Source of the DNA: Streptococcus sp. oral taxon 431 | GTDB taxonomy: Bacteria > Bacillota > Bacilli > Lactobacillales > Streptococcaceae | Assembly (NCBI RefSeq): GCF_001553685.1 | Contig: NZ_CP014264.1 | Location: forward strand, 256,001-320,000 | Direction: 5' to 3' | DNA length: 64,000 nucleotides | Shown: positions 37,625-46,313 of the stretch, piece after piece | Layout: each line of letters begins with the position of its first letter | Numbering within the stretch: position 1 is the first letter of the stretch | The notes under the pieces: generated by a model | Told to the model about the DNA's origin: nothing | Databases searched by the model: none | The model's input: only the letters and a program-made list of their open reading frames with translations | Translations under genes and position numbers: made by a program

Positions 37625-39266
37625 GCGTTCTTCCTTTCGTGACAAATTTTACCCAGGTTTCCCCTTTGGAGTTGACTCCCAAATCTAATTCTACATTTTC
37701 AAAAAAGTTATTCAATCGTTTGTAACTATTGACAATACCGTGCTGTGTATGTGGGCTGTCCAAGGATTCTAAGATATGTAGACGTTCTTGTTTGGTTAGA
37801 CCACCAGCATTATCCTTAACGATAAAGGTCAGTGCTTCCTGCTCTTGAGTGATTTGAATAGAGATGGCAAGGTCGATACGATACTGCCTTCCGTATTTTA
37901 GAGCATTTTCCACAAGTGGTAATAGGAAAAGTTTCGGAATAGTTTGGGAATGTAGATTCTCAGAACAGTCAATCTGATAAGAAAAATGTTCAAATCGAAT
38001 CTGATGGATTTTCAGATAAGCTTCGATAATCTCTAGGTCCTGTCCAAGAGTCGTTTCTTTTTCTAGTTCAGTTACACTATATCGCAGGATGCGCGTGAGA
38101 TTTTGAATAAGTTCTTGAGTAATACTAGCATCAATCATACTCGTGATTTTAATGGTTTCCAAGGTATTGTAGAGGAAGTGAGGATTAAACTGAGCTTCCA
38201 GCATCTTTCTTTCAAAGATCCACTTTTCCTTCTCAATGGTCAACATCTTTTGATGGAGCTCATCCAACTCTTGGAGCATATCGGTGATTTTCTCAGCAAT
38301 CAGTTCAAATTCGTCTCCTGTCTGGAGGATCAGCTTCTTGTCCTTTTTCTTAGGGATTTCCTGCAGTTGATAGACTAGACTTTCAATAGGGCCGGCATTA
38401 TGCGTCGCAATTTTATAAGCAATTCGTCTCGCTTGCCAGAAGTATAACAGAAAGATACAGAGTGTTAAGACAGAAGCAAGCCCTAGTAAACTCGGAATGG
38501 GAAAGAAAGATTGAAAGGCGTAGATTGAGAAAATCGGTTCAATTTTACGTTTTTCAATCAGAAGTGGATTTTCAACATACCAATGGGTTTTAGATTGGAG
38601 TAACTTTTCATCAAATTTTTCCAGAGTCGATTGTGTAAATTGATTGGTATTGCTAGAGTAGATGTTTCCAAAAGTATCTGTAATGGCGTATTTTGAATTG
38701 ATGAGAGGGATACTGGACACAAATTCATTTTCATTTACAAAAGAAATGCTATAAGCCTTAACTCGTTGATTTTGAACGATAGGCATAATGAATAGTGCGT
38801 AATGTTGCTTATCTATTGACAAAGCAACCTTTTCTGTAATGGCTCCTTGAATCGGATTTTGAATTAACAATTTTAAATAATAAGGAGCTAAAATAGTTTC
38901 TTGATGGTTGCGATTGGTACTAAAGAGCAGTTCTCCTGTGTTATCAAGGATGATAAAATCAGAACTGAGTTTTAGTTGAGCTTTTGTTTCATAAAATAGA
39001 CTAAAGAGTTCTCGGTCAGTGTGTTTACCCTCTAAAAATTCTGGGACCATTTTTTGATTCATGGTCTCCAATAATTGATAGTTCGCTTGTTTCATATTAC
39101 GAACATGTTGGACAATCTGTTGAGTGTCTTTGGTGAGCTGTTGCTTTTGAAGGAAATAGGAAAAACCAAACAAGAGAATGAGGAGTAAAAACGAGGTCGC
39201 TAAAGCAGCCAAAGAACTACGGTGAAGAATCTCTTTTTGGAGAGAATGTTTGAAAGAATGAGCCAT
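37617..39266 (-). CDS. Sensor histidine kinase (YesM / His_kinase internal-region type)
   Basis: A 549-residue kinase: membrane helix at about 18-38, a large extracellular sensor domain (about 40-260), second membrane helix (about 262-283), a HAMP-like linker, then the His_kinase domain with phospho-acceptor histidine in EAQFNPHFLYNTLE and a HATPase with LVENALKYG and DNAGGL. YesM-type kinases typically sense extracellular carbohydrates or work with a solute-binding protein. Promoter TTGCCT-17-TATACT (39327-39299) and RBS AAGAGGTG. Cotranscribed with its response regulator. Confidence 0.93.
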   Translation of the reverse strand: MAHSFKHSLQKEILHRSSLAALATSFLLLILLFGFSYFLQKQQLTKDTQQIVQHVRNMKQANYQLLETMNQKMVPEFLEGKHTDRELFSLFYETKAQLKLSSDFIILDNTGELLFSTNRNHQETILAPYYLKLLIQNPIQGAITEKVALSIDKQHYALFIMPIVQNQRVKAYSISFVNENEFVSSIPLINSKYAITDTFGNIYSSNTNQFTQSTLEKFDEKLLQSKTHWYVENPLLIEKRKIEPIFSIYAFQSFFPIPSLLGLASVLTLCIFLLYFWQARRIAYKIATHNAGPIESLVYQLQEIPKKKDKKLILQTGDEFELIAEKITDMLQELDELHQKMLTIEKEKWIFERKMLEAQFNPHFLYNTLETIKITSMIDASITQELIQNLTRILRYSVTELEKETTLGQDLEIIEAYLKIHQIRFEHFSYQIDCSENLHSQTIPKLFLLPLVENALKYGRQYRIDLAISIQITQEQEALTFIVKDNAGGLTKQERLHILESLDSPHTQHGIVNSYKRLNNFFENVELDLGVNSKGETWVKFVTKGRTHV

Positions 39267-39298
39267 AAATCACCTCTTATAAAGAGCTTGCTAAAGTA

Positions 39299-39327
39299 AG
39301 TATAGCAGTATTAAAAATGGAAGGCAA
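39299..39327 (-). promoter_or_regulatory. Promoter of the YesMN-type two-component genes
   Basis: TTGCCT (39327-39322), 17-bp spacer ending TGC, TATACT (39304-39299), read on the minus strand. Confidence 0.75.
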
Positions 39328-39377
39328 GGTGAAAAGAGAAAAGAGTTGAAAAGAAAGAGACTAAATTCCCCTAAAAA

Positions 39378-39386
39378 TGGTATAAT
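39378..39386 (+). promoter_or_regulatory. Extended -10 promoter of leuS
   Basis: TGG-TATAAT with the hexamer at 39381-39386, 29 bp before the leuS ATG. No T-box is seen in the short leader. Confidence 0.72.
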
Positions 39387-39415
39387 AGGAGCATCACGAA
39401 AATTGGAGAGACAGC

Positions 39416-41917
39416 ATGAGTTTTTACAATCATAAAGAAATCGAGCCTAAGTGGCAAAAATACTGGGCTGACAATCACACGTTTAAGACAGGAACAGACG
39501 CTTCAAAACCGAAGTTTTATGCATTGGACATGTTCCCTTATCCATCTGGAGCAGGTCTGCACGTAGGGCACCCAGAAGGCTATACAGCGACCGATATCCT
39601 CAGCCGTTTCAAACGTGCCCAAGGCTACAACGTCCTTCACCCAATGGGGTGGGATGCTTTTGGTTTGCCTGCAGAGCAATATGCTATGGATACAGGGAAT
39701 GACCCAGCGGAATTTACGGCTGAAAACATTGCTAACTTCAAACGCCAAATCAATGCGCTTGGATTCTCTTACGACTGGGATCGTGAAGTCAACACAACAG
39801 ATCCAAACTATTACAAATGGACACAATGGATCTTCACCAAGCTTTACGAAAAAGGATTGGCCTATGAAGCGGAAGTGCCAGTAAACTGGGTTGAGGAACT
39901 AGGAACAGCTATTGCCAACGAAGAAGTTCTTCCAGATGGAACATCTGAGCGTGGTGGCTATCCAGTTGTCCGCAAACCAATGCGCCAATGGATGCTCAAA
40001 ATCACTGCCTATGCGGAGCGCTTGCTGACTGACTTGGATGACCTTGACTGGCCAGAGTCTATCAAGGACATGCAACGCAACTGGATTGGTAAATCAACTG
40101 GTGCCAATGTCACTTTCAAGGTGAAAGGAACTGACAAAGAATTCACCGTCTTTACCACTCGCCCTGATACCCTTTTTGGTGCGACTTTCACCGTTCTGGC
40201 TCCTGAGCATGACTTGGTAGCTGCCATCACAAGTCCTGAACAAGCTGAGGCTGTGGCTGATTACAAACACCAAGCTAGCCTTAAATCAGACTTGGCTCGT
40301 ACAGACCTTGCCAAGGAAAAAACAGGGGTTTGGACTGGTGCTTATGCAATCAACCCTGTCAACGGTAAAGAAATTCCAATCTGGATTGCCGACTACGTTC
40401 TTGCTAGCTACGGTACAGGTGCAGTTATGGCCGTACCAGCCCACGACCAACGTGACTGGGAATTTGCCAAACAATTTGACCTTCCAATCGTCGAAGTACT
40501 TGAAGGAGGTAATGTTGAAGAAGCTGCCTACACAGAGGATGGCCTTCACGTTAATTCAGACTTCCTAGATGGACTCAACAAAGAAGACGCTATTGCCAAG
40601 ATTGTGGCTTGGTTGGAAGAAAAAGGCTGTGGACAAGAGAAGGTTACCTACCGTCTCCGCGACTGGCTCTTTAGCCGTCAACGTTACTGGGGTGAACCAA
40701 TTCCAATCATTCATTGGGAAGATGGAACTTCAACAGCCGTTCCAGAAAGTGAACTCCCACTTGTCTTGCCGGTAACCAAGGACATCCGCCCTTCAGGTAC
40801 TGGTGAAAGCCCACTGGCCAATTTGACAGACTGGCTGGAAGTGACTCGTGAAGATGGTGTTAAAGGTCGTCGTGAGACCAACACCATGCCACAATGGGCT
40901 GGTTCAAGCTGGTACTACCTTCGCTATATCGACCCACACAACACAGAGAAATTGGCTGATGAGGACCTCCTCAAGCAATGGTTGCCAGTGGATATCTATG
41001 TGGGTGGTGCGGAGCATGCCGTTCTTCACTTGCTTTATGCTCGTTTCTGGCACAAATTCCTCTATGACCTCGGTGTTGTTCCAACTAAGGAGCCATTCCA
41101 AAAACTCTTTAACCAAGGAATGATCTTGGGAACAAGCTACCGTGACCACCGTGGCGCACTTGTGGCAACTGACAAGGTTGAAAAACGTGACGGTTCCTTC
41201 TTCCATGTGGAAACAGGGGAAGAGTTGGAGCAAGCACCAGCCAAGATGTCTAAATCCCTCAAGAACGTTGTCAACCCAGACGATGTGGTGGAACAATACG
41301 GTGCGGATACCCTTCGTGTCTATGAAATGTTTATGGGACCACTCGATGCTTCCATCGCTTGGTCTGAAGAAGGATTGGAAGGAAGCCGTAAATTTCTTGA
41401 CCGTGTTTACCGTTTGATTACAAGTAAAGAAATTGTTGCGGAAAACAATGGCGCTCTTGACAAGGTTTACAACGAAACCGTTAAATCTGTTACAGAGCAA
41501 ATCGAGTCTATGAAATTCAACACAGCCATCGCCCAACTCATGGTCTTTGTCAACGCAGCTAACAAGGAAGACAAACTCTATGTAGACTACGCCAAAGGCT
41601 TTATCCAATTGATCGCACCATTTGCACCTCACTTGGCAGAAGAGCTCTGGCAAACCGTCGCAGCAACAGGTGAGTCTATCTCTTACGTAGCTTGGCCAAC
41701 ATGGGACGAAAGCAAATTGGTTGAAGACGAAGTCGAAATCGTCGTTCAAATCAAAGGAAAAGTCCGTGCTAAACTCATGGTCGCTAAAGATCTATCACGC
41801 GAAGAGCTGCAAGAAGTAGCTCTGGCTGATGACAAAGTCAAAGCAGAGATCGAAGGTAAAGAAATTGTGAAAGTGATTAGTGTACCTAACAAGCTTGTAA
41901 ATATCGTAACGAAATAA
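39416..41917 (+). CDS. leuS: Leucyl-tRNA synthetase
   Basis: An 833-residue class I synthetase for tRNA-Leu. HIGH-type motif [15 protein letters not shown] (about 42-56), the CP1 editing domain with its threonine-rich [21 protein letters not shown] and a C-terminal domain are intact; length fits bacterial LeuRS. RBS GGAGAGAC precedes ATG 39416. Monocistronic with own promoter and a strong terminator at 41927-41956. Unlike valS it has no T-box leader in this window. Confidence 0.98.
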   Translation: MSFYNHKEIEPKWQKYWADNHTFKTGTDASKPKFYALDMFPYPSGAGLHVGHPEGYTATDILSRFKRAQGYNVLHPMGWDAFGLPAEQYAMDTGNDPAEFTAENIANFKRQINALGFSYDWDREVNTTDPNYYKWTQWIFTKLYEKGLAYEAEVPVNWVEELGTAIANEEVLPDGTSERGGYPVVRKPMRQWMLKITAYAERLLTDLDDLDWPESIKDMQRNWIGKSTGANVTFKVKGTDKEFTVFTTRPDTLFGATFTVLAPEHDLVAAITSPEQAEAVADYKHQASLKSDLARTDLAKEKTGVWTGAYAINPVNGKEIPIWIADYVLASYGTGAVMAVPAHDQRDWEFAKQFDLPIVEVLEGGNVEEAAYTEDGLHVNSDFLDGLNKEDAIAKIVAWLEEKGCGQEKVTYRLRDWLFSRQRYWGEPIPIIHWEDGTSTAVPESELPLVLPVTKDIRPSGTGESPLANLTDWLEVTREDGVKGRRETNTMPQWAGSSWYYLRYIDPHNTEKLADEDLLKQWLPVDIYVGGAEHAVLHLLYARFWHKFLYDLGVVPTKEPFQKLFNQGMILGTSYRDHRGALVATDKVEKRDGSFFHVETGEELEQAPAKMSKSLKNVVNPDDVVEQYGADTLRVYEMFMGPLDASIAWSEEGLEGSRKFLDRVYRLITSKEIVAENNGALDKVYNETVKSVTEQIESMKFNTAIAQLMVFVNAANKEDKLYVDYAKGFIQLIAPFAPHLAEELWQTVAATGESISYVAWPTWDESKLVEDEVEIVVQIKGKVRAKLMVAKDLSREELQEVALADDKVKAEIEGKEIVKVISVPNKLVNIVTK

Positions 41918-41926
41918 ATTTAAAAG

Positions 41927-41956
41927 TCCTTCAGAGTAGAATCTGGAGGATTTTTT
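41927..41956 (+). terminator. leuS terminator
   Basis: TCCTTCAGA (41927-41935) / TCTGGAGGA (41942-41950), 6-nt loop, T6. Confidence 0.9.
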
Positions 41957-41971
41957 GTAGATTACCTGTGA

Positions 41972-41993
41972 GATGTGATATACTATTCACATC
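41972..41993 (+). promoter_or_regulatory. Promoter with overlapping perfect inverted repeat (GNAT operon)
   Basis: GATGTGA-N8-TCACATC (41972-41993) is a perfect 7-bp inverted repeat whose spacer contains the -10 TATACT (41979-41984, preceded by TGA). A dimeric repressor bound here would block the promoter of the following acetyltransferase genes. The regulator is unknown. Confidence 0.6.
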
Positions 41994-42027
41994 TTTAAAC
42001 TTATAAGAGTGAGATAAGGAGAAAACT

Positions 42028-42720
42028 ATGCCAGTAAATGAATACGGTCAGATGATTGGTGAACCTGTAGATGATACACCTGGAGTTTTGCCTTCACTTG
42101 TTCGGATAGAAGGGCGATATACGATTATAGAAGCTCTATCGGTGGAAAAGCATGCAGAGGATTTGCTGGCTGTCTATGGCCCAGATAGTCCTCGTGAGAT
42201 GTGGACCTATCTCTTTCAACCACCAGTAGAGAATCTCGAAGAATTAATCGTAGCTTTGAAGCAGATGATTGAGCGCAAGGATCGCTTCTATTATACGATT
42301 ATCGATAAAGTGACTGGAAAGGCGTTGGGGACTTTTTCTCTCATGCGTATTGACCAAGCCAATCGCACCATTGAAGTTGGCGCAGTGACCTTTTCTCCGG
42401 CTCTCAAACAGACCAAGATGGGAACAGAATCTCACTATTTGCTAGCTCGTTATGTTTTTGAAGAACTCAACTATCGTCGCTATGAGTGGAAGTGCGACGC
42501 CCTCAATCTTCCATCTAGAAAAGCAGCAGAACGTTTGGGATTTGTCTATGAAGGGACCTTCCGCCAAGCTGTTATCTATAAAGGTCGCACCAGAGATACG
42601 GATTGGTTGTCTATGATCGATAAGGACTGGCCAAAGGTTAAAGCACGTTTTGAAGCGTGGTTAAAATCTGAGAATTTTGATGAAGAAGGCCATCAGTTGA
42701 AATCTCTTAGAGAATGTTAG
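42028..42720 (+). CDS. GNAT acetyltransferase (RimJ/RimL-like)
   Basis: A 230-residue acetyltransferase of the RimJ/RimL group. The N-terminal part (NEYGQMIGEPVDDTPG) is followed by the GNAT core: ALGTFSLMRIDQANRTIEVGAVTFSPALKQTKMGTES with the acetyl-CoA loop, and the C-terminal YEWKCDALNLPSRKAAERLGFVYEGTFRQ. Similar proteins are called N-acetyltransferases of unknown substrate. RBS AAGGAG precedes ATG 42028. It is followed after 11 bp by a second GNAT gene, and the operator-like inverted repeat upstream suggests specific regulation. Confidence 0.9.
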   Translation: MPVNEYGQMIGEPVDDTPGVLPSLVRIEGRYTIIEALSVEKHAEDLLAVYGPDSPREMWTYLFQPPVENLEELIVALKQMIERKDRFYYTIIDKVTGKALGTFSLMRIDQANRTIEVGAVTFSPALKQTKMGTESHYLLARYVFEELNYRRYEWKCDALNLPSRKAAERLGFVYEGTFRQAVIYKGRTRDTDWLSMIDKDWPKVKARFEAWLKSENFDEEGHQLKSLREC

Positions 42721-42731
42721 AAAGGTTTGCT

Positions 42732-43154
42732 ATGATTAAGATTACAAAAGAATCCTCTGTTTCAATTGATGACGTTTTACATCTCTATCAGGCAGTTGGT
42801 TGGACAAACTATACCAATCAGCCACAGATGTTGGAGCAGGCCTTGTCTCATTCGCTAGCGACTTATCTTGCCCGTGATGGTGAGGAAATCGTTGGTTTAG
42901 TGCGTCTGGTTGGAGACGGTTTTTCATCCGTTTTTGTCCAGGATTTGATTGTTTTGCCTAGCTATCAGCGCCAAGGAATTGGTAGTAACTTGATGAAACA
43001 AGCCTTAGCTGACTATAAGGATGCCTACCAAATACAACTAGCGACTGAACAGACAGAAAAAAACTTGGGTTTTTACCGTTCTCTGGGGTTTGAAACCTTA
43101 TCTACTTATGATTGTACAGGAATGATTTGGGTGGATCGAAAAAACTTACAATAA
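42732..43154 (+). CDS. GNAT acetyltransferase, second of the pair
   Basis: A 140-residue GNAT domain protein: LARDGEEIVGLVRLVGDG, VQDLIVLPSYQRQGIGSNLMKQAL (Q/RxxGxG/A acetyl-CoA loop) and LGFYRSLGFETLS are all in place. ATG 42732 follows AAAGG; an in-frame ATG at 42714 lies inside the previous gene. Cotranscribed with the larger GNAT. Substrate unknown; small GNATs of this form often acetylate amino or polyamine groups. The first csRNA gene begins directly downstream. Confidence 0.88.
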   Translation: MIKITKESSVSIDDVLHLYQAVGWTNYTNQPQMLEQALSHSLATYLARDGEEIVGLVRLVGDGFSSVFVQDLIVLPSYQRQGIGSNLMKQALADYKDAYQIQLATEQTEKNLGFYRSLGFETLSTYDCTGMIWVDRKNLQ

Positions 43155-43163
43155 TTCTTTTAT

Positions 43164-43196
43164 CTTAAGTTAACTTTAAGTTTACTCATGTATCAT
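43164..43196 (+). promoter_or_regulatory. CiaR-box promoter of csRNA copy 1
   Basis: CTTAAG (43164-43169), N5, TTTAAG (43175-43180), 10 bp, -10 TATCAT (43191-43196). This repeat-N5-repeat placed 10 bp before the -10 is the layout known for CiaR-activated promoters in S. pneumoniae. Confidence 0.82.
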
Positions 43197-43301
43197 GTAA
43201 TCATTAAGTAAAGACCTCCTAACTTTATTTAATAGAAATCCTAAACTTTTCTTTTTCATAATAATCTCCCTAAAGAAGCCACCAAATCAGGTGGCTTTTT
43301 T
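43165..43301 (+). repeat. Direct repeat (csRNA unit), left copy
   Basis: Identical to 45145-45281 except one base in the -10 (TATCAT versus TATTAT). The two copies are in the same orientation and bracket the ABC exporter operon at 43431-45148. Confidence 0.93.
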
Positions 43302-43302
43302 T
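43203..43302 (+). ncRNA. Cia-dependent small RNA, copy 1
   Basis: Predicted ~100-nt RNA starting about 7 nt after the -10 and ending at terminator AAGCCACC / GGTGGCTT plus T7. It contains two anti-Shine-Dalgarno segments, ACCTCCT and ATCTCCCT, and a CAT placed so that TCATAATAATCTCCCT would pair with an SD-AUG region. It belongs to the csRNA (ccn) family known in pneumococcus to repress translation of competence and other genes under CiaRH. 137 bp including the promoter are repeated almost identically at 45145-45281. Confidence 0.87.
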
Positions 43303-43335
43303 ATGTTCAAATGCAGAAGTTTTAAGGTAGAATTG

Positions 43336-43404
43336 ACCACATAATCATCCATTTCGACCACATAGCACCAAACTATATTTTTTCTTTTTCCTTTTTGTTA
43401 AACT
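43336..43404 (+). promoter_or_regulatory. LytTR-type direct repeat plus extended -10 promoter of the ABC exporter
   Basis: ACCACATAA (43336-43344), 12-nt spacer, ACCACATAG (43357-43365), then TGT-TAAACT with the -10 hexamer at 43399-43404, starting 34 bp after the second repeat. Motif, spacing and distance to -10 equal those at the promoter of the LytTR regulator (1412-1480). Confidence 0.72.
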
Positions 43405-43430
43405 GAAGGTGTAAAAAGGAGGAAGGAAAT

Positions 43431-44294
43431 ATGATTTTACAAGCAAAAGGCCTCACTAAGAACTATGGAGACCATACAGCAGTAAAAGATATAAATTTAG
43501 AGTTTAAAAAAGGAAGTTTTAACGCAATCTTAGGACCTAATGGGGCTGGTAAATCGACCACGATTTCAATGTTAATCGGACTTAAACGAGCAACTAATGG
43601 TCAAATCATCTATGCGCCCAATACTAGGATTGGAGTTGTTTTTCAAGCAAGTGTATTGGATGAAAAGTTGACGGTCAAAGAAAACCTAGCCATTCGTGCC
43701 CAGCAGTATAAGGGGATTAAAGGTGGTCGTGTGGAAGATTTAATCAATCAACTAGGGTTGACTGCTTTTCAGAAACAACTTTATGGAACTTTATCAGGAG
43801 GACAGAAACGTCGAGTTGACATTGCTCGGGCTCTCCTATCCAATCCCGATATTTTATTTCTAGATGAGCCTACGACTGGACTAGATATTCAGACTCGCAA
43901 ATCCATTTGGGATTTATTGTATCGTCTACAAAGAGATGAAGGGATGACTATTATCTTAACGACTCATTATCTGGATGAAGCAGATGAGGCAGATCAACTT
44001 TATATTATAGATCATGGAAAGGTTATTGCCCAAGGTTCTGCTGCTGAAATTAAAAGTGAGTACGCTTCCAATCTTTTAAAAATTTGTTTTAAAGACAAGC
44101 AGGTGGAGAAATTCTTACCTAAAAATATGCCTGTGGAAAAGGAAAATGAGTTTGAGTATAGTCTTTATCCTAAGAGCCAATTGGAAGCTATTGATTATTT
44201 GACCCAAGTTCGTGAGAAGATTGCTAGCTTTGAATTTCGTCCAGGAACTATGGATGATGCCTTCATAGCCCTTACAGGAAGAGAGGTGCGCTAA
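43431..44294 (+). CDS. ABC exporter ATP-binding protein
   Basis: A 287-residue ATPase of the drug/antimicrobial exporter type: Walker A GPNGAGKST, signature LSGGQKRR, Walker B ILFLDEPTTGLD, H-loop TTHYLDEADE, then a ~70-residue C-terminal extension ending PGTMDDAFIALTGREVR, usual for DrrA/NatA-like subunits. AAAGGAGGAAGG gives a strong ribosome site. It overlaps its permease by one base. The promoter carries a LytTR-type direct repeat, so the exporter may be the target of the LytTR/LiaF-like pair at 1.5 kb. Substrate unknown; bacteriocin or antimicrobial export/immunity is a reasonable guess. Confidence 0.93.
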   Translation: MILQAKGLTKNYGDHTAVKDINLEFKKGSFNAILGPNGAGKSTTISMLIGLKRATNGQIIYAPNTRIGVVFQASVLDEKLTVKENLAIRAQQYKGIKGGRVEDLINQLGLTAFQKQLYGTLSGGQKRRVDIARALLSNPDILFLDEPTTGLDIQTRKSIWDLLYRLQRDEGMTIILTTHYLDEADEADQLYIIDHGKVIAQGSAAEIKSEYASNLLKICFKDKQVEKFLPKNMPVEKENEFEYSLYPKSQLEAIDYLTQVREKIASFEFRPGTMDDAFIALTGREVR

Positions 44295-45148
44295 TGTTAG
44301 CCTTATTAAAACGTGATTTTTTGTTGTATTTTCGTAATCGTTCAGGAGTCTTTTTCTCATTACTGGGAGCTTTGATTTCCTTTCTACTCTATATCATTTT
44401 TTTGCAGAAAAATTTGATGGATGCCTGGTCCCAACTTCCTGATAATAAGAGCCTTTTAAATAACTGGCTGATGGGTGGAACCTTGGCTGTGACTGGGATT
44501 ACAACCAGTTTTACAGCTTTGACCCAGATGGTACAAGACCGTGAAAATCAAGTGGATCAGGATCTCTTTTTGACAGACTTAGGGAGCTGGGGCTTGCAAC
44601 TGTCTTATCTTATTAGTAGCCTTATCATTTCATTTGTTATGCAAGCCTTTATGCTTATTGTTATGAGCCTTTATTTTCAAGAAATTCCAGCTATGAGTAA
44701 GCTATTTGAAATAAGTTTAATCATGCTGCTAAGTAGTCTCCTTTCAACATTGGTAAATGTACTCTTGATTTATCATTTCCAGTCAGTAGATAGTCTGGGT
44801 AAATTGGCTACCATTGTAGGTACAGCTTCAGGATTTTTAGTAGGAACTTATGTACCAATGGGAATTCTTCCTAACTTCGCTCAAGTTCTCATGAAGTGCA
44901 CACCGGCTACCTATCTTGCTTCTCTCTATAGACAGGTCTTAATGAAGGAGCAATTAGAAACTACATTTATGGGGAATAGTAGCTTATTAGAAGAGTTTCA
45001 AGAAAAATTAGGAATCCGGCTTAACTGGCAGAACCTTTTAACAAAGGAAGAAACATACTTAATAGTGGTGAGTATCTGCCTCCTAACTTTTCTGCTTTGG
45101 CTGGTAGTAGTTAAAATCTCTAGCAAAAAAATAAAAATTATAGGTTAA
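44294..45148 (+). CDS. ABC-2 type exporter permease
   Basis: A 284-residue ABC-2 membrane subunit with about six helices (around 20-40, 57-75, 97-120, 135-160, 168-190, 255-275) and a larger extracellular segment near 215-245. It overlaps the ATPase gene (TAATG). Its stop codon (45146-45148) lies inside the first CiaR half-site of csRNA copy 2, so the exporter gene directly abuts the small RNA promoter. Confidence 0.92.
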   Translation: MLALLKRDFLLYFRNRSGVFFSLLGALISFLLYIIFLQKNLMDAWSQLPDNKSLLNNWLMGGTLAVTGITTSFTALTQMVQDRENQVDQDLFLTDLGSWGLQLSYLISSLIISFVMQAFMLIVMSLYFQEIPAMSKLFEISLIMLLSSLLSTLVNVLLIYHFQSVDSLGKLATIVGTASGFLVGTYVPMGILPNFAQVLMKCTPATYLASLYRQVLMKEQLETTFMGNSSLLEEFQEKLGIRLNWQNLLTKEETYLIVVSICLLTFLLWLVVVKISSKKIKIIG

Positions 45149-45176
45149 GTTAACTTTAAGTTTACTCATGTATTAT
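45144..45176 (+). promoter_or_regulatory. CiaR-box promoter of csRNA copy 2
   Basis: GTTAAG (45144-45149), N5, TTTAAG (45155-45160), 10 bp, -10 TATTAT (45171-45176). The first half-site differs by one base from copy 1 and overlaps the permease stop. Confidence 0.8.
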
Positions 45177-45281
45177 GTAATCATTAAGTAAAGACCTCCT
45201 AACTTTATTTAATAGAAATCCTAAACTTTTCTTTTTCATAATAATCTCCCTAAAGAAGCCACCAAATCAGGTGGCTTTTTT
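45145..45281 (+). repeat. Direct repeat (csRNA unit), right copy
   Basis: Right-hand copy of the 137-bp unit at 43165-43301; offset 1,980 bp, one substitution. Confidence 0.93.
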
Positions 45282-45282
45282 G
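45183..45282 (+). ncRNA. Cia-dependent small RNA, copy 2
   Basis: Same predicted RNA as copy 1, ending at AAGCCACC / GGTGGCTT with T6. Because the transcribed parts are identical, the two genes should make the same RNA; only the -10 and the first CiaR half-site differ, so strength could differ. The ruvB promoter follows within about 20 bp of the terminator. Confidence 0.87.
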
Positions 45283-45299
45283 TTTGTAGGCTGGATTTT

Positions 45300-45308
45300 T
45301 GCTATAAT
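45300..45308 (+). promoter_or_regulatory. Extended -10 promoter of ruvB (leaderless geometry)
   Basis: TGC-TATAAT with the hexamer at 45303-45308; ATG of ruvB follows after only six bases, so transcription would begin at or next to the start codon. Confidence 0.6.
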
Positions 45309-45314
45309 AGGTGC

Positions 45315-46313
45315 ATGAGTAGAATTTTAGATAATGAAATCATGGGCGATGAGGAGTTGGTAGAACGTACCCTTCGTCCCCAATATTTACGTGAATATAT
45401 CGGTCAAGACAAGGTCAAGGATCAGCTTCAAATTTTTATCGAAGCAGCAAAAATGCGGGATGAGGCGCTGGACCATGTTCTTTTGTTTGGTCCTCCAGGT
45501 CTCGGGAAAACAACCATGGCTTTTGTCATTGCTAATGAACTGGGAGTCAATCTCAAACAAACGTCTGGTCCCGTTATCGAAAAAGCCGGTGATCTGGTAG
45601 CGATTTTGAATGACTTGGAGCCTGGAGATGTCCTCTTTATCGATGAAATCCACCGTTTACCAATGGCTGTCGAGGAAGTTTTATATAGTGCCATGGAAGA
45701 CTTCTATATCGACATCATGATTGGTGCTGGTGAAGGCAGTCGCAGTGTTCATTTGGAGTTGCCACCTTTTACCTTGATTGGTGCGACGACTCGGGCTGGT
45801 ATGCTTTCAAATCCTCTTCGTGCCCGTTTTGGGATTACAGGGCATATGGAGTATTATGAGCATGCTGACTTGACAGAGATTGTCGAGCGGACGGCAGATA
45901 TCTTTGAGATGGAAATTACCCATGAAGCTGCTGCTGAGTTGGCTTTACGCAGTCGTGGAACTCCTCGTATTGCCAATCGTCTCCTTAAGCGCGTGCGCGA
46001 CTTTGCCCAAATTATGGGCGATGGCTTGATTGATGATGTGATTACGGACAAGGCCTTGACTATGCTGGATGTAGACCATGAAGGCTTGGACTATGTGGAC
46101 CAGAAAATCCTTCGCACCATGATTGAGATGTACGGTGGTGGTCCTGTCGGTCTAGGTACTCTTTCGGTTAATATTGCGGAAGAGCGTGAGACGGTAGAGG
46201 ATATGTATGAACCTTACCTGATCCAGAAAGGTTTTATCATGCGAACTCGTTCAGGACGGGTGGCGACGGCCAAGGCTTATGAGCATTTGGGGTATGAATA
46301 TATTGAAAAATGA
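45315..46313 (+). CDS. ruvB: Holliday junction branch migration helicase RuvB
   Basis: A 332-residue AAA+ motor that with RuvA drives branch migration during recombination. Walker [10 protein letters not shown] (59-67), Walker [10 protein letters not shown], sensor 1 GATTRAGM, the arginine finger region [14 protein letters not shown] and the winged-helix DNA-binding end ([16 protein letters not shown]) are intact. The usual N-terminus [14 protein letters not shown] supports ATG 45315, although no ribosome site precedes it. The next gene overlaps its 3' end. Confidence 0.97.
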   Translation: MSRILDNEIMGDEELVERTLRPQYLREYIGQDKVKDQLQIFIEAAKMRDEALDHVLLFGPPGLGKTTMAFVIANELGVNLKQTSGPVIEKAGDLVAILNDLEPGDVLFIDEIHRLPMAVEEVLYSAMEDFYIDIMIGAGEGSRSVHLELPPFTLIGATTRAGMLSNPLRARFGITGHMEYYEHADLTEIVERTADIFEMEITHEAAAELALRSRGTPRIANRLLKRVRDFAQIMGDGLIDDVITDKALTMLDVDHEGLDYVDQKILRTMIEMYGGGPVGLGTLSVNIAEERETVEDMYEPYLIQKGFIMRTRSGRVATAKAYEHLGYEYIEK

